Shown: positions 1-29,500, counted from the first letter of the stretch. The stretch is 64,000 nt of DNA from Ptychodera flava (GCF_041260155.1 NC_091929.1:43034244-43098243), one strand, 5' to 3'. Translations and numbers: made by a program. Notes: generated by a model not told the origin, from the sequence alone.

Positions 1-5
1 TATAT

Positions 6-97
6 TTAACCCTTTTACCACGATGGTTTAGCCCAAACCTATTGTTATCAATGGTAACTCTGGATCAGTTTACAGGAATTAGGGGTGAGCAGATTAA
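6..97. mobile_element. ~92 bp TTAA-bounded element, copy A
   Basis: TTAACCCTTTTACCACGATGG at the left and GGTGAGCAGATTAA at the right. The core reads GTTTAGCCCAAACCTATTG and GGATCAGTTTACAGGAATT. Members share imperfect inverted ends (TTAACCCTTTCACC / GGTGAACAGGTTAA). Confidence 0.75.
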
Positions 98-261
98 GCT
101 GAAGAGTAAACTTTTCTGTACTACCTTGCTGCATATCAGAATTACCACTTCATGTAAACAACCTCTTTTTATTTTTATTTTTTTGTTAGTAGTTTTGATC
201 TTGTGAACTCATACAAAGAGATATATAATCGCTACATAATTTTTGTAAGAGCTAGACCCAG

Positions 262-604
262 GATCTCAATATTTATTAATAATAATGGGTTCTTATATAG
301 CGCATCTATCCACAAGGGAAGTGATCAAGGTGCTTTACAATTATATCCCTGGTCACTGGACCTAATATGATACCACTCAACTCCCTGGGGAGCAAACAAC
401 AGCACAAACGTGCAGCCAATCAGTGCAGCAGAGCTATAACGCACACATTACAACCACTGTCCTACCACTATCCATCACTCTTGGGTGGGAGAAGCAATGA
501 GGAATAAAGTGCCAATTGCTCAAGGACACAACACCATGGCCATGGCAGGGCTTGAGCTCGCCATCCTTTGATCGTGTGTCCACTGCTCTATAGCCACTGA
601 CCCA
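262..604 (-). mobile_element. tRNA-derived SINE, about 340 bp, in a sulfatase intron
   Basis: Read on the minus strand, the head near 604 carries an A-box-like GTCAGTGGCTATAGAGC and a B-box-like AGCTCAAGCCC. A body follows with GTTGTGTCCTTGAGCAA and GTAAAGCACCTTGATCA, and the element ends in an (ATT)n-like tail near 262-285. This layout matches tRNA-headed SINEs widespread in marine invertebrates and fish. I infer the family from memory of such repeats. Both boxes are diverged, so the copy is old. Confidence 0.6.
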
Positions 605-669
605 TGTTGCCTCCTCCAATATTTGGAAATATTGTAAAACATTTGGTGTTTATTTTGTTTTATTTGCAG

Positions 670-3600
670 CCACTGTTTCTCTTCCTGTCATTCCAAGCTG
701 TTCATATGCCTTTACAAGTACCAGAGAAGTATGCTGCCCTCTACGACCATGTGTATGGTAACCATGACGACTGGAGAACCTATGCTGGCATGGTAACATG
801 CATGGACGAAGCCATTGGCAATGTCACCAGAACATTGAAAGCTTCTCCACTGTGGCAAAATACTGTCCTTGTATTTTCAACAGGTAATTATAGCCACTGT
901 ATTCAGTACCCTAGGAATCAACCATTATATCTTGGGGGAGTTAGTCATAAACAGAAAAAAGCTTTGGATCAAAAATTTAGAAAATAAATTATGGCCCTGC
1001 TACTTTGACTCTAAAAAATTTGAATGAAACTGAAAAAGTGGAATCATGAAAAGATTTCGCAGGCACTACCAAATTCTTAAAAAAATATCAAATCTTTGAA
1101 TAAAAAAAATAATTTTTACCATCCCCTCATTTGGACCAACCCTCGCAAGATCTTGAAATGGTCTATTCCATATTGTGCAAAGTAACAGCCTTTTGTTTGT
1201 TAACTTACTGCTTTTAACATCTGAGGAACTGTTCAGAAAAAAGTCAGTGGGTTAATTTTCTCAGTAGAATGCACACTTCTGATAACTCTCAGATTTCAGC
1301 AATTCTGAATATTTCCATTATAACATACAGTAAGTTAAAGAAAAACTGGGTGTAACTGGATTTTTAACTACTTTTCTGTGTTTATTTATTTTTATTTTTC
1401 TGTTTCTTCTATGTGGATAATTATATTAAATAAGCAATAATGATAATGATAATATTATTGAAGAATTTTTTGAGCATCATATGATATTTCTTTGTTCAGA
1501 GTTTGTTTGCAATATATACAGAACAAGACATAAGTAGATCTTATGTCGCTGCTAATACACGCTTGCAAAGTGACACTGGCCATAAAATTCAATGTGATAT
1601 GTATAGTTCAGTGTAATTGATCAACAACAGTAATTCCAGTTTACAGAGTAACCCTGGCACCACCATGATTTGTCCAAAACCCAGTGTTTCAGTGGTGATA
1701 GTGGACCTGTTTACAGGGCATTGAGGGTGGACTGGTTATAGGATGTCACATTTTATACAAGATATATTTGATTTGTTTGGAATTACAGCAGATGGGCACA
1801 TTAAATACCAAACTCTTCGGAAATCTCCATTTCAATAGAAAATAAGCTTTTAATTTCACTCTTTTGGTCAAATCAAAACAATATTTCATCCAAAAAATAG
1901 CAAAATTTATCACAATGAATGTAATAAATTCACATATATAAGATATTGGTTGCCAGTATTGATTCTGAAATATTGGCAGCTTATCAACAGTGTTCCAAAC
2001 TTAGAAATAAATCAGTCTTTGAAAATGTCAACCATATTGAAAAGTTCTCTTTGTTTTGTAATAACGAACTCAGAACAAAACAAAACTAAAATTCCTTTTC
2101 AGAGAAAATATTGAATTTGCATATAATTCATAATATTTAGGGTTGAGAGCATGGAGATGTTTGTTGAAGGCCTCAAAGTTAGAGTTGCCCCAAAACATGT
2201 TGTTTATGAAGGTGTAGGCTATGGGATATAGTTTTTAGCAACTCTAAGACTCAAAGAAAACAAAAGTGTGCTGTTATCTAAATGTGGCTTTACTTATGGT
2301 AGAACATGGCCTGGGGACAGATATATGGATTCGACTCTCAAACTTTTACAATTGTTTTCTGATATACCACTTGTAGGAGTTTCATTTTAAAGCTCTAGGC
2401 ATCAGAAAACTTTTCAATGGCTTTGCTTTTTGAAATTCAATATTTGTTTTTCCATAGAGTTGACAAAGAGATGGCAGCCATTTGGAATTTCAAATATTGG
2501 TAAATCGGGTTATTTGTTCTCTAGTACCAAAATTTGCACGTTGACCCCCAATTTTTATCCTTGATTTTGAAGAGAATGGTTGAATGATTCCTTGAGGAAA
2601 GTTTGAGCAAAAGTTTAAGTCTGTGACTTTCATGGCGCATACTACCTTAATAGCATGAAAACATCAAAATAATATCTGTTTTCATCAAATTGTGTCTACT
2701 TTTATCCACAGACAATGGTGCTGATGCTAAATTCATCGGTAGCAACTTTCCCCTGCGTGGAGCAAAAGCCACGCTGTTTGAGGGCGGTGTACGAGGTTTG
2801 GGATTTGTGACAAGTCCTTTGCTAAGTCCCGAGGTGGTTGGCAAAACGAATCGTGAGTTACTTCACATGAGTGACTGGTTTCCAACATTTCTACATCTTG
2901 CTGGAGGTGAACACAGTTTGGACAAACCTATTGATGGTATGAACCAATGGGAAACAATAAGGTAGGATAACAGAAAGTAAAATCTTTCTCATTTTTATTG
3001 TAACACCACATTCTGTGTGCGTAAAACTAAACAAGGAAAAATACAAAAGCAGTAAAATGTACCGTACAAATATATTGCGCTTTAATCACAATAATGCATA
3101 TTAGGGCACGAGTGCACTCTGACAATGTGATTAAAACTTTCAGGTTTCAGAAGAGTAATTAAGAGACATATGGTTATAGTAATTTTATCAAATTTTATCT
3201 CGTAAAAATCCACGTATATCCAAATATTTGGTCAGTTGAAAATGGGCATCAAAAAAATTTGCTTTGTATTAAATGTATAGTTTCATTCTAATATTAAATA
3301 TAATATTTTTTCATAATTTAGAAAAACTCTTTATAGCATCAAGAATTTATCCTCTTAATTTGATGTTCAAATCTTAATTGACTTATTCATTGTCTTTCTC
3401 ATTGTAGTCTAGGAAAACCCTCACCACGACAAGAAATCTTGCACACCATTGATACGTTAGCCTTACGTCCTGTGGATCGAGGACGTGAGAAATACTCCAA
3501 AAATCCATACTTTGATGTGTTCACATTGGCTGCCATTAGACTGGGTGATTGGAAATTACTGACAGGGCCTGCTGGTAAGTTTGGAAATATTGTAAACCAA

Positions 3601-4449
3601 AACTTTTTCAAAATATAAGAATATCATTTTTAAACCACTGAAGGGCAGTGCCAGATAGTCTGTCCCTTCACCAGTATATACCAACATGAAGAATATTAAC
3701 CAATTAGCCAATCATATGACTGTGATATGCCTTGGCTAATCTAGTAGGTAAGCAAACAAAAAAGAGTAAAATAAATAAATAAGTAAATATATACATAGAT
3801 GGGTGAATAAATAAATAGATAAATAAATAAATAAATAAATGAAATAATATATTCACCAATGCATTATTATCAAAGATAAACCAATCAGCCAATCTTCTGA
3901 CTGTGATGTGCTAAGGCTAATCTTGTAGATAAGCAGATAAATAGATGGATAGGTAAATAAATAAATTAATAAATTAACAAAAATTAGATAAATCATTCAT
4001 TTTTATATGATATATCATATTGTAAACTTTACAAAAAATGATTTTTTACCTACTTCAAATGTATTGTCTTGATCGTCTTGGTGTAAAAGAGGTAAAGAAA
4101 AAGTCCATATTTCCTCACAGCAATAAACTATGTCATATGAAACCAACATTGATGAACATCTTGATTTCTTCCTCTAGGTAATGACAGTTGGATCCCTCCT
4201 CCGAGTGCCAAATACAAACCATTCCATCCACAAAAGTTGTACGGTAAAGTTGTACGCCTATACAATATCGCCAAAGACCCTTATGAACGCAAGGATGTTT
4301 CAGAAGAAAACCCAGAAATTGTTGTGGCATTGCTCAGGAGACTTGGAGAGTTCAACAAAGAAACAGTCAAACCAACCTATCCTGGAGTTATTGATGTCAT
4401 CTATGGCAATCCAGATGAACATGGTGGCCTCTGGGCTCCCTGGGGATAA
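670..4449 (+). CDS. Arylsulfatase B/I/J-type sulfatase, C-terminal 300 residues (5' part outside window)
   Basis: Four exons are read: 670-883, 2712-2961, 3408-3574 and 4178-4449 (TAA stop). All junctions are GT-AG with phases 0/1/2/1, giving 300 residues. Family landmarks are VHMPLQVP (ARSB has VHEPLQVP), the glycosylation site GNVT, the metal-ligand motif STDNG rebuilt exactly across the first intron, a conserved Lys in GAKATLFEGGVRG, DWFPTFLHLAG, GDWKLLTG and DPYERKDVSEENP, ending GLWAPWG (ARSB GVWGPWM). These enzymes hydrolyse sulfate esters, for ARSB on dermatan/chondroitin N-acetylgalactosamine 4-sulfate in lysosomes. The formylglycine cysteine (CxPSR) and signal peptide must lie upstream of base 1, so activity and targeting cannot be judged. 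ARSB and ARSI/ARSJ paralogues cannot be told apart from this half. The family call is very secure. Confidence 0.93.
1648..1739. mobile_element. ~92 bp TTAA-family element, diverged copy
   Basis: AACCCTGGCACCACCATGAT, TGTCCAAAACCCAGTGTTTC and GTGGACCTGTTTACAGGGCA align with the family core. The terminal TTAA sites are lost, so this is an old copy. Confidence 0.6.
2294..2650 (-). mobile_element. ~355 bp dispersed element, reverse copy in a sulfatase intron
   Basis: Read on the minus strand it begins TTAAGGTAGTATGCGCCATG and runs through TTTAAACTTTTGCTCAAACT-like, AAATTGGGGGTCAACGTGC and CACTTGTGGTGTATCAG-like segments, ending in a CATGTTCTACCATAAG-type terminus. Termini are short inverted repeats (TAAGGTAG / CTACCTTA). 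No coding frame is conserved between copies. Confidence 0.75.
3699..3970 (+). repeat. Two diverged tandem units with (ATAA/GATA)n spacers
   Basis: A unit starting AACCAATTAGCCAATCATAT (3699) recurs as AACCAATCAGCCAATCTTCT (about 3880). Both are followed by a TGACTGTGATRTGC stretch and then runs of ATAA, GATA and AAAT. The duplicated unit is about 180 bp including the microsatellite. It lies in the last sulfatase intron. Confidence 0.7.
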
Positions 4450-4564
4450 TTTGGTTGTGCTAGCTTACAAACTTTTTCATCAAAAGAGTATGAGAGCACT
4501 GATCAGTATAGTAATGGAATTGGCCAATTGTTTTTGTTACACTGTTGCATAGTCTCCATTTGGT

Positions 4565-4860
4565 TACATTGTAAATATAAAGTACATCAATACTGTATCC
4601 AAATATTGATACACTTGTATTGACACTTTGTACCCTGTACATACTTCCATGCATACATTGTGTACAACTGTACATTGATACATTGTATATACACTGGCAC
4701 ACTATATACTGGTATTTTGATACACTGTATATACACTTGTGTACACTGTTTACATATGATAACACTGTATATCCATTGTGTACACTGTATATACATTTGT
4801 ACACTTACTATATACACTGATAGGTGTATATTGTGTATACTTTAATTATAGGAGTATACT
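4565..4860 (+). repeat. Degenerate TACACTGTATATACA minisatellite
   Basis: Units of roughly 18-25 bases built on TACACTGTATATACA and TTGTGTACAC recur about ten times. They give spurious open frames rich in Tyr, Ile, Cys and His on both strands. The array probably lies in the sulfatase 3' UTR. Confidence 0.7.
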
Positions 4861-4964
4861 CAAAATGTACCCAACTGCAGACTCTTGCAACATGTACACT
4901 AGCTGTTCTGATAGCGCTGTGATCAGTTCTTTCACACTATTTAGATGGATGTAAGTTCAATTGG

Positions 4965-4970
4965 AATAAA
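4965..4970 (+). terminator. Candidate polyadenylation signal of the sulfatase gene
   Basis: AATAAA lies about 515 bases after the sulfatase stop codon. It is the first perfect hexamer on this strand that I noticed after the stop. The preceding 3' UTR would hold a TACACTGTATATACA-type minisatellite. No transcript evidence is available. Confidence 0.35.
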
Positions 4971-5164
4971 TTGGAAAACAAGCACCAAAAATAAAAAAAC
5001 AACGTAGCCATGGATAGATATCCTTTAGTTAGTTATGTTTTTATGTCAGTGCAGTTGTAATTATAATTTTTTGCCTTATACTCATGGAGGCTATTAAAGT
5101 TGTTAATGAGTAGTTCACCAATTAAGTTGACAGATGCCAGTTTGTATTGATATCAAATTCAGTA

Positions 5165-5265
5165 AATCCTTGATTGGATTCAAACTCACAACATACCGGT
5201 ATGGCACCCAGTCACCTACCGAATGCATCACAGTCAAAACCCCTAGGCTAGCGGCTATCCCCATC
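5165..5265 (-). mobile_element. Possible tRNA-derived SINE head, degraded
   Basis: On the minus strand there is a B-box-like GAGTTTGAATCCAA (5165-5178), preceded by an A-box-like GATAGCCGCTAGCCTAG (about 5243-5259). The spacing suits a tRNA-like promoter. No clear body or tail is visible, so this may be a chance match or an old fragment. Confidence 0.35.
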
Positions 5266-5546
5266 AAAAAAGATTGATGAGCTATGATATGTTACCATTT
5301 TTCTGACGCTCCACACATGTAGAGTTCATAAAGCACTAACACATACACATCCAACATCACACTAACTGTAGTCAGCATGACTACATCATTACGTTTAGTT
5401 TACAGCAATAAACAGTCATGCTGTGTTCTATGAAAGGATGAGGTCTGAGTTAGGAACTAAAAAATTGCACATTGAGAGTAGCATACAAACATTGTATTGT
5501 ATAACAGTCTCTTTCAATAGTTCAATATTTGTAGTCTAACAATTGC

Positions 5547-5594
5547 AATATATATATATATATAATATATACATATATATATATATATTATATA

Positions 5595-5680
<86 letters not shown>
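5547..5680. repeat. (TA)n microsatellite
   Basis: The stretch is almost pure TA dinucleotide, with a few TAATATATACA interruptions in its first 60 bases. Its true length may be unreliable in an assembly. Confidence 0.95.
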
Positions 5681-5682
<2 letters not shown>

Positions 5683-8059
5683 CAAAACTTCAATATTTGC
5701 AGTATTTATTATACCTCATCAATCAAGTATTGAAGTCTTGATGTAACCAATATGTTTTCGGTTTAACCTTTTGATTCCCCCACCCCTTAATGAACAAAAA
5801 ATTCAACTCTTATCAGATGCATGGTGATTGTGTGGACCTGTTTATGGGAATTTTGGTGAAGACTTCAAACCCTGGTGTGGACTTAAACCCAAAAATCTAG
5901 CAACATATTTATGTAAAGATTGCAATTTCAAAGGAGAACAAAAGACAGAAACACCTCATAATCTAAGCACCACAGTTAATCCCAATCCCGAGCCTTTTCG
6001 AGCCGGGATTTAACCAACATACGGATAATCAAATGATGAAACTTGCCTTTCTGTTATCAGTTTGAAATCAAGTAAACCAAATGTGAAAACCAGTTTGTCT
6101 TGGCTTCTCCATTGACAGCTTCTGCATAAGACTGAAGAACACCAGGTTCACATTTATCCATAATCCTAGGCGGTCAAGTTATTTAGTTCATCTTTTTGCT
6201 TTGATAATGAGTAGTGGGCCCAGTTTAATTCAGGTACGCCATTTGCTGTACAGTAATTTGAGTTCACAGACTGTGAGAGCAATCATGGTCCTTGGACCGT
6301 GGAGCAATATAAGAAATTTTTCAGTTTCTTTATTTGATCTGTCTGTGACCAAGTTTGCATATACTGTAGTACGTCTTGTTCATCAATATTTCAACATGTT
6401 TAAAGGCTTCTCAAGGGATGTAAAAATTGACAAAATATACATTTTCCCTTTCAGGGACAATTATCTAGGCATCCATCTTTTGATGTTTTTGAGGAAGCTG
6501 ATTTTGTTGTATGTTTGAATAGTATCCTGAGGGATATTTCTGAATGATACTAAATTCATGCACTGGTACTTTTGTGTAGATGTTTTGTGAGTATATCTGA
6601 TAAGTTTTGTCATCATAAAGAAAAGTACCGTAAAGTTTATTTGTTCATGACTTGTAACATTTGAAGAGCGCCCTCATGGTAACTTTGTTGTTTGGCTTCC
6701 TTTGTCTTCGCCGACATATACTGATAAGAATGAACAAGTTCTCAGCCAAAACCAAAAACATCTTGCTTCTAAAGTGTACATTGCACATCACCATTTCAAC
6801 TAGATGATTGTAAAGGTATGCTTACAAACACCAAATATTTCAATAAAGGTGTGAAAATGAAAAGATTTTAAAAATTTCCAGGAATCTGTGACAGTTTATA
6901 TGAATGTCCAATAAAGTTGCAGGAAATATTAACAGGAGATCTATTGTGATTTATTTATTAACTAATTAAGATATACATGTACACCTCAAAACAGGGTTTG
7001 AAACTTTTGCTCAAACTTTTCTCAGGAAACTTTAAACCAGTGTCACAATCAAAATAAAATTCTGCAGTGATCTTGCAAATTTTGATCAAGGGATGACTAA
7101 TTTTATGATACAAGCTTCACACATCAAAGAACTTGTTCTCCTGTCTTCAGTTGTTTTGAGACACTGCAGGTCACAGCACTGTGTGAGTAAATTTCGGCAG
7201 TCAGTCCATGCTATTGATTGCCATGCTGACCAGCAAACTGTACAGGGAAGCGCCCTCTATTGACAGACTGAACAAAATTTTTTTGTACGCAACCAGAGAC
7301 CCTGGAGTGAAATCTCATTCCAGGGTCTATGATGCTGCCGAGTAAATAGATTCAACATCTAATAAGTAAACAAACAAACAAATAAATAATAAATAGATGA
7401 TACTGACTAATTATTGATAGTTGACCTGATGAAGAGTACCTGCTGAACATTTTTTTTGAAGGAAGCAAGGAAGGAAACCATTCCTGAACTTCTCAGAGTC
7501 TCACCATGGAAGACTCCCAGGGGAAGAATGAGGGATTGGCAACCCAACCACCACTGGCTTTCAGAATCCCTTTGCTATTAAAGGTGAAGAAACAATGTTA
7601 TACCTTGGCTGCCTGATTTAAAAGAGTGAGTTAAAAGTCCGTTGACCCCTAGCCAGTGCAGTAGACCTTGATAAGGTTTGACCATTGTAACATTAGGATC
7701 AGGACATAAGGGATGACAAGTACGAATACAGGGAATTGAACTCTAAACTTATGGCATGTTATCATGTGGTATGGTCATAGGACAAAACCCAGATAAGCCC
7801 TCCCTAAGAATGGATCAGAGACAGATCGATGTTGATTGCAACTTTGGCAATTGTATATGCTGGGTTTAAGTGTTGCTTTAATAGATACAGGCAGTCAACT
7901 ATTTACTCCCTGGACACAATACCAATTTCCCTCCAACCACTTTAGGCCTGGATAGTTATCCAGCAGGTATATTGTCTGCCAGGGATGGCTGTCATAGAAT
8001 TCCATCAGGAAACTGTAATCCCTCTTGCAGATGAGGATAGTCACCCCCTGGGTATTTAC

Positions 8060-8640
8060 AACAAAGGTAGTTGAGGCTGGGGTCTGGGAAAGGGTGTCGA
8101 TGGGTATATGTCTGTGATTGACTGTCCCATTGCGCTTTTAGCTAACTTTTTTAACTCCCCCATGTAGGACAAGAACAAACCACCCTGGGCATTCATCACC
8201 CTAAGGGCTAAGGGACTTGATGCTTAAAGGTTAATGTGAGGGCTAACTGGGTGGGTATATGTCTAGGGATGTCTGTCACAGAAAGCTAAGGTTTTTGTAA
8301 GCGTCTGGTGGGTATTTATCTGGGGCTGACTGTGCCTGTACGCAAGGGTTTGTGTAAGGGTCAAGTGGGTATGTCTGGGGGTGACTATCCCAGAATGCTA
8401 GGGTTTATGTAAGGATCAGATGAGTGTGAGTCCAGGGGCGACTGTCACAGAAAGCCAAGGTTTTTGTAAGGGTCTGGTGGGTATATATCTGGGGGGGGGG
8501 GGAGGGGTGACAGTCCTGAATGCTAGGGTTTGTGTAAGGGTCAAGTGGGTATGTCTGGGGGTGACTATCCCAGAATGCTAGGGTTTATGTAAGGGTCGAG
8601 TAGGTATATGTCTGGGGTAACTGTCCCAGAATGCCATTTT
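8060..8640. repeat. G-rich ~60 bp minisatellite with a 180 bp higher-order period
   Basis: About nine diverged units carry GGGTTTGTGTAAGGGTC, GTGGGTATGTCTGGGGGTGA and CCCAGAATGCTA. Bases 8346-8400 and 8526-8580 are identical at an offset of exactly 180, so three monomers form a higher-order unit. A 12-14 base G run interrupts one unit near 8491. Confidence 0.85.
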
Positions 8641-8975
8641 CCAAGTCTCATCTCTCGTGCACTATGGGGATAGTCAATATCTTGACATTTTAGCATGTGG
8701 GCTGATAGGGTTTAACGGTTAGGGATATTGTCCCATTGGTACCTGTCCTAAATACGAGGACTATTTGGCCATGAAAAGTTTGACCATGTTTCAACATTAA
8801 CTTAGGGGGCCTATTTGTATTTGATAACAATGACAAGCACACTCAGCCAAGCACAAATTGCAACCATGAGGCCGTGAATCTTTAGGTGTACACCCTAGCA
8901 CTGAATAGTCGCCATACACACATCATACAATACTCAATTGAGGAAATGTGAAGCTAGGTTTCAATTTATAATATA

Positions 8976-8981
8976 TTTATT
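8976..8981 (-). terminator. Candidate polyadenylation signal for the DUSP8/16-like gene
   Basis: TTTATT on the plus strand is AATAAA on the minus strand. It lies about 4.1 kb beyond the stop codon at 13043, which would imply a long 3' UTR. Vertebrate DUSP8 and DUSP16 transcripts also have long 3' UTRs, but other hexamers in the interval could serve. Confidence 0.25.
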
Positions 8982-11900
8982 GCTTGAAATAACATAAACG
9001 ATGACAACAATTACAATTTCCACACTCTCACGATCAACAACAGAAAAACAAAGAGATGACTGGGGAAATCATGTCATTCTAAATTAACTTTTGATAAATT
9101 CTGAACAAATCTGGTTGAGGCACATATTGTTATGAAAAGGTGCGGTCTTTGATTAACGAGTGCCACTCTCTGATTATCGTAAATCTCTTCTAACTTCTGT
9201 TTACACGAAAAAAAAGTTCCGTTACTATTGACTTTTTCTCCTCTATTCATGTCTTAAAACTGCCATGAAGCCAAAAAAAATGGGGTCAAAACCTGTCATA
9301 ACTTTTGCTGTTTGGCATAAGTTGTCCTTTGTGATAAAAGCTGGCATGTGGTTATTGATTATTCGTTACATTTCAGCTGAGAAGCTCGCACGGGGAAACT
9401 CGCTGGTATCTCATAGTGAGATGCCGTGCCAAAATCAACTATAAGTCTTGAAACAAAAATTTGAGTACAGTGTCAACATAACTACAGACAAATTTGATTC
9501 ATCTTGTGTTGTTACTTCAGGAAAGCAATATTAAGCAACAAGTGTTTTATACGATACTAATTATCATAATTATAATTTTCATAATTATAATTATTATACT
9601 TGTTATACTATTGTGTGAATTCGCATCCCACAAATTGCAAGCATCATGTGTGACAATCAAAAACTTAGGGTGTCATGTACTGACATTTTTGCCACAAACA
9701 TAGGGAGTCATACAGCAACCATTAGCACCGCCTAACTGTGCAGTAATGTACTACATATTTTATGGCAAACCTGGATGAGGACTAAAACTTAAATTTTGAG
9801 AAGCATGTGTCTTGGTTTGTTTTTTATTCTTGAATACATGAGAGGGTTTATATAATGTCTGATAAGAACTCTCGCCTCACACTGGAGATGTAAGTTGTCA
9901 GTGTCTAATATGAGACGTATATCAGTAGTACTGAATTTCATGGTGGATAAGATTAGGCTTAAATATCTTATTGCTTTGATCTGCAAAAAGAATACAGTAA
10001 AATTAATATAAATCTGCAGATCTCCACGAACTAGAACTATTAAACAGCAACAAAATAAAAAAAAATGCCAGTGTATTTAACGAGCATGGGCACAAAACCA
10101 TGAGGTATGGTCACCGACCGTGTCAGAGAGGTCAAAATGAATTTACATAAATTGTAGATCACAAGATGAACCTTCATCTTTGACCTTAGCTCAGAAAGGT
10201 CAAAACTGACAGTGAACAATTTGTCAGTAATTATTTTGCACAGAAGACTGTAAGAAGAAGACACATTTGCCTATATAATCAAGTATTTGACAGTAAAGTG
10301 ATTGCTAGATAAGTTAAAGCGAGTTTGAGAGAGAAAGAAAGAGAAAATGAATTTGTCAGCAACGTCAACACCCACAGAAATGACACGTTTAGATTGAGAC
10401 CGCTGATGAGATGCAACAAACAATAAGCCCAAATACAAAACTACAGATTACATGTCAATTGGTCAGAATTAGGCCCTTTTCTAGTGAATACAATAAGAAA
10501 TAAAATATAGAGTACAATTTCGACAATAAATTAGTACGAGAGGTCAATAAATTAATCATTAAATACAACAGACGGTATTTGTCGATCACCATCGCATCCG
10601 TGACAGCATGAGAAAAATCAAGAAGATATGCGGTACGGTGATTACTAATTACACAACTTCCATCAATGCTGGAATTTCACATCTTTCAGCAATAGTTTGT
10701 GGAAGTACAGTATTCGAGATTAGACTGCACAATAGGCTGGTAGAGGGCGCCCTCTGTGAAGGGAGATCAAGGACAGCACCTCCAATATTGACAATTCAGT
10801 CTTCTCGAGGTCATTGATGGAGCTGAAAGTAATACCAACTTGCCCATATATATTTTGAATTTATATACCATTTTGGAAATCATTGACATTTTTCACTTTC
10901 TTTCCTAAAACTAAAAAGTAAAATTAAGAGATCAAAATACAGAGTTTATGCAAATTACAGAGCAATATCTAGAAGGAAAGCACATACATGTTACCATGAC
11001 AACACCTAATGAAGAAAACACGTAAATTAGAACCACTTTAACAAATAATAAATTAAGTCATTTATCTCTAAAGTGCTACCGATGACATCATCCAAATCCT
11101 TCTATTTAAGTAAGTGCATTCTTTATCGTCTCTTGAGATGGTTTGACTGTGTTTCAACGACTTTGTAAGCTATAAAGCCAGATTAAGAAGGCACAGAATA
11201 GATTTCACAAGTATCTTTGTAAACATGCAACATCTGGAGTTCTGTCAAGTAAGGCAGGTTGAAGTAAACATCTCTTACCCTTTCACCACCATGGTTTGGC
11301 CCAAATCCATTGTTATCAATGGTAAATGTGGACCTCTTTACAAGGAATCGAGGGTGAACAGGTTGAAACTAATCATATACTTTCACAAGGACAGATAATT
11401 CTGTCTCTAACACACTATGACTATCAGAACAATAAGAATTCACTGATGAACAATCGGACCAAGCATTGCTACGATGAATATCTACTTTGAAAGCATACAG
11501 CCCACCACTTCCTACTTCTTCTTATTTGTCTTTCATCTTGAGGGAATACTAGATTTGGTTGACAAGGCACAGCAGCTTGAAGTACAAGAACCCTGAGAAT
11601 AGTCACAGATAGTCACCTTGCCATTTTGACCGTCATTCTTTCAGTCCCTTTGCAAGCTAACCTTCATCTCGGTGTAGATGATGAGTTTTTTTAGTTTTGA
11701 CTGCTAACGTTGTAACGAGTTGTGTTCAGCTATAAACTTGTACACAGAGTATACAAACACCCAGTGAAATATCCTAACCAGGGTTCTCCACAAGTGAACT
11801 TTGAGGGATGGGCCACCCCTATTTTTTCGAGAAATCTATTCACATGTTGATAACCATACAAAAGAGTGTTTTCAAAACAAAAGAATATGCAAATTATGCA

Positions 11901-13042
11901 TTGTTATGTAAATTACAACCCCTTTTTTTTCCCCCAAGCTGTGGAGAACACTGCCGATGAACAACTTTGTTTGAAAATTCTTTTTGTAAAGTTACTGGAA
12001 TTTTCAGTAAATTTTCAACAGATCAAGTTACAATTATGTTAGTACCGTAAAATAACTCCAAAATAGTCCAAAGGGAAGTTAGAGCAATTTGAAAATGAAT
12101 TGTGTTCAGAAGCTAATTCCTTTGTAGCTTTCCATATTTCCATTACGACTTGTCGTGAGAGTGATCTTAAAGCCATTGTGCAATCACTTCCCAACCGTTC
12201 GAAAAACACCGTCTGTACGTACGTATATAAGTACGCTTGGGTTTGCAGATTCATGGCAAAACAGAGATACATTGCACTGATTTCTGAGTTGTAACTATTT
12301 GAGCACAGCAAGCAACAGTACAATAAAGTTTAGAAGTATACAGGTTGTAGTACTGATGATGGTAGACATAATTTGCTCTTTGTATTACTCGTTTAACTCA
12401 CATTGGATGGCTGACAAATGATCATTTTTAAGTCAACTTTTTGAGAAGCAAATACCCTTTGAACTCTGACCTCGCAATGACCCATGACACAGGAATCAAC
12501 CTCCGAACCAGGTTCAAAGGTTACTAAGCCATGGAATTAATACTTTAAGTAACCATCACGGCAGTTATAGCTTCATTGTTTTAATTAAAAGCTCATGAAA
12601 CAGTTTTTGATCTCCATGAGAAAATGGTTTGGGTTTTTCTCGTCCGCCAAATTCCTTCTACCATACTATGCCTCTACGATATAAAAAGTACATCATTCAT
12701 ACCACACTTCTGAATGCACTACTTTGACAGATTTTGTCACATAAAATTATTGCACTGAGATGGTCATGTTGGTTTCAGTATGGAATATTCTGGTCATGAA
12801 AAGTGTTCTTTCTTCCATGCGTTGTATTGTTAGAGTTTGATGGAATTCATTCATTCAACATTAAAAAAAAGAACCATAGGTTTTCTTACAAAACCAGTTG
12901 TATGAAATAAATGTTGACTGGCAACGTTTTTATCATTTATGTTGGGTTCATTCAGTTTCGTATGATATCAGTTTTTGAATTCTCACTGAATGCTTTGGTC
13001 TTGGTTTACATAAATCGCTGTTGTTGTTTGAGTTTTTTGTTT
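8982..13042 (-). other. Probable 3' UTR and flank of the phosphatase gene
   Basis: AT-rich, single-copy-looking sequence downstream of the phosphatase stop, with no assembled gene. It contains one TTAA-family element (about 11275-11367). Open frames of 60-94 codons have no family resemblance. How much is transcribed cannot be told from sequence. Confidence 0.4.
11275..11367. mobile_element. ~92 bp TTAA-family element, copy B
   Basis: TTACCCTTTCACCACCATGG, GCCCAAATCCATTGTTATCA and GTGGACCTCTTTACAAGGAA, ending GGTGAACAGGTTGAA. It lies in the probable 3' UTR region of the phosphatase gene. Confidence 0.75.

Positions 13043-29500
<16,458 letters not shown>

Larger units (their letters stand above)
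884..2711 (+). other. Sulfatase intron, AT-rich
   Basis: This intron separates the exon ending in ..STG from the one completing STDNG. It holds a diverged ~92 bp TTAA-family copy (about 1648-1739) and a minus-orientation copy of the ~355 bp dispersed family (2294-2650) that ends only 61 bases before the acceptor. I see no coding sequence. Confidence 0.7.
4861..8059. other. Intergenic stretch with little recognisable content
   Basis: No spliced gene could be assembled here. Contents are the sulfatase polyadenylation candidate, a possible SINE head (5165-5265), a (TA)n array (5547-5680), a small hairpin AATCCCG/CGGGATT near 5980-6012, and a 10 bp-stem hairpin at 7297-7328 (AGACCCTGGA/TCCAGGGTCT). 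A weak match to the start of the ~355 bp family lies near 7000-7050. The 61-105 codon frames show no splice logic or family motif. Confidence 0.5.

Noticed and set aside
7297-7328. Short hairpin AGACCCTGGA/TCCAGGGTCT
   Set aside because: It looks like a terminator or histone-type stem-loop but sits in intergenic DNA with no gene ending there. It is probably a chance palindrome or MITE remnant.
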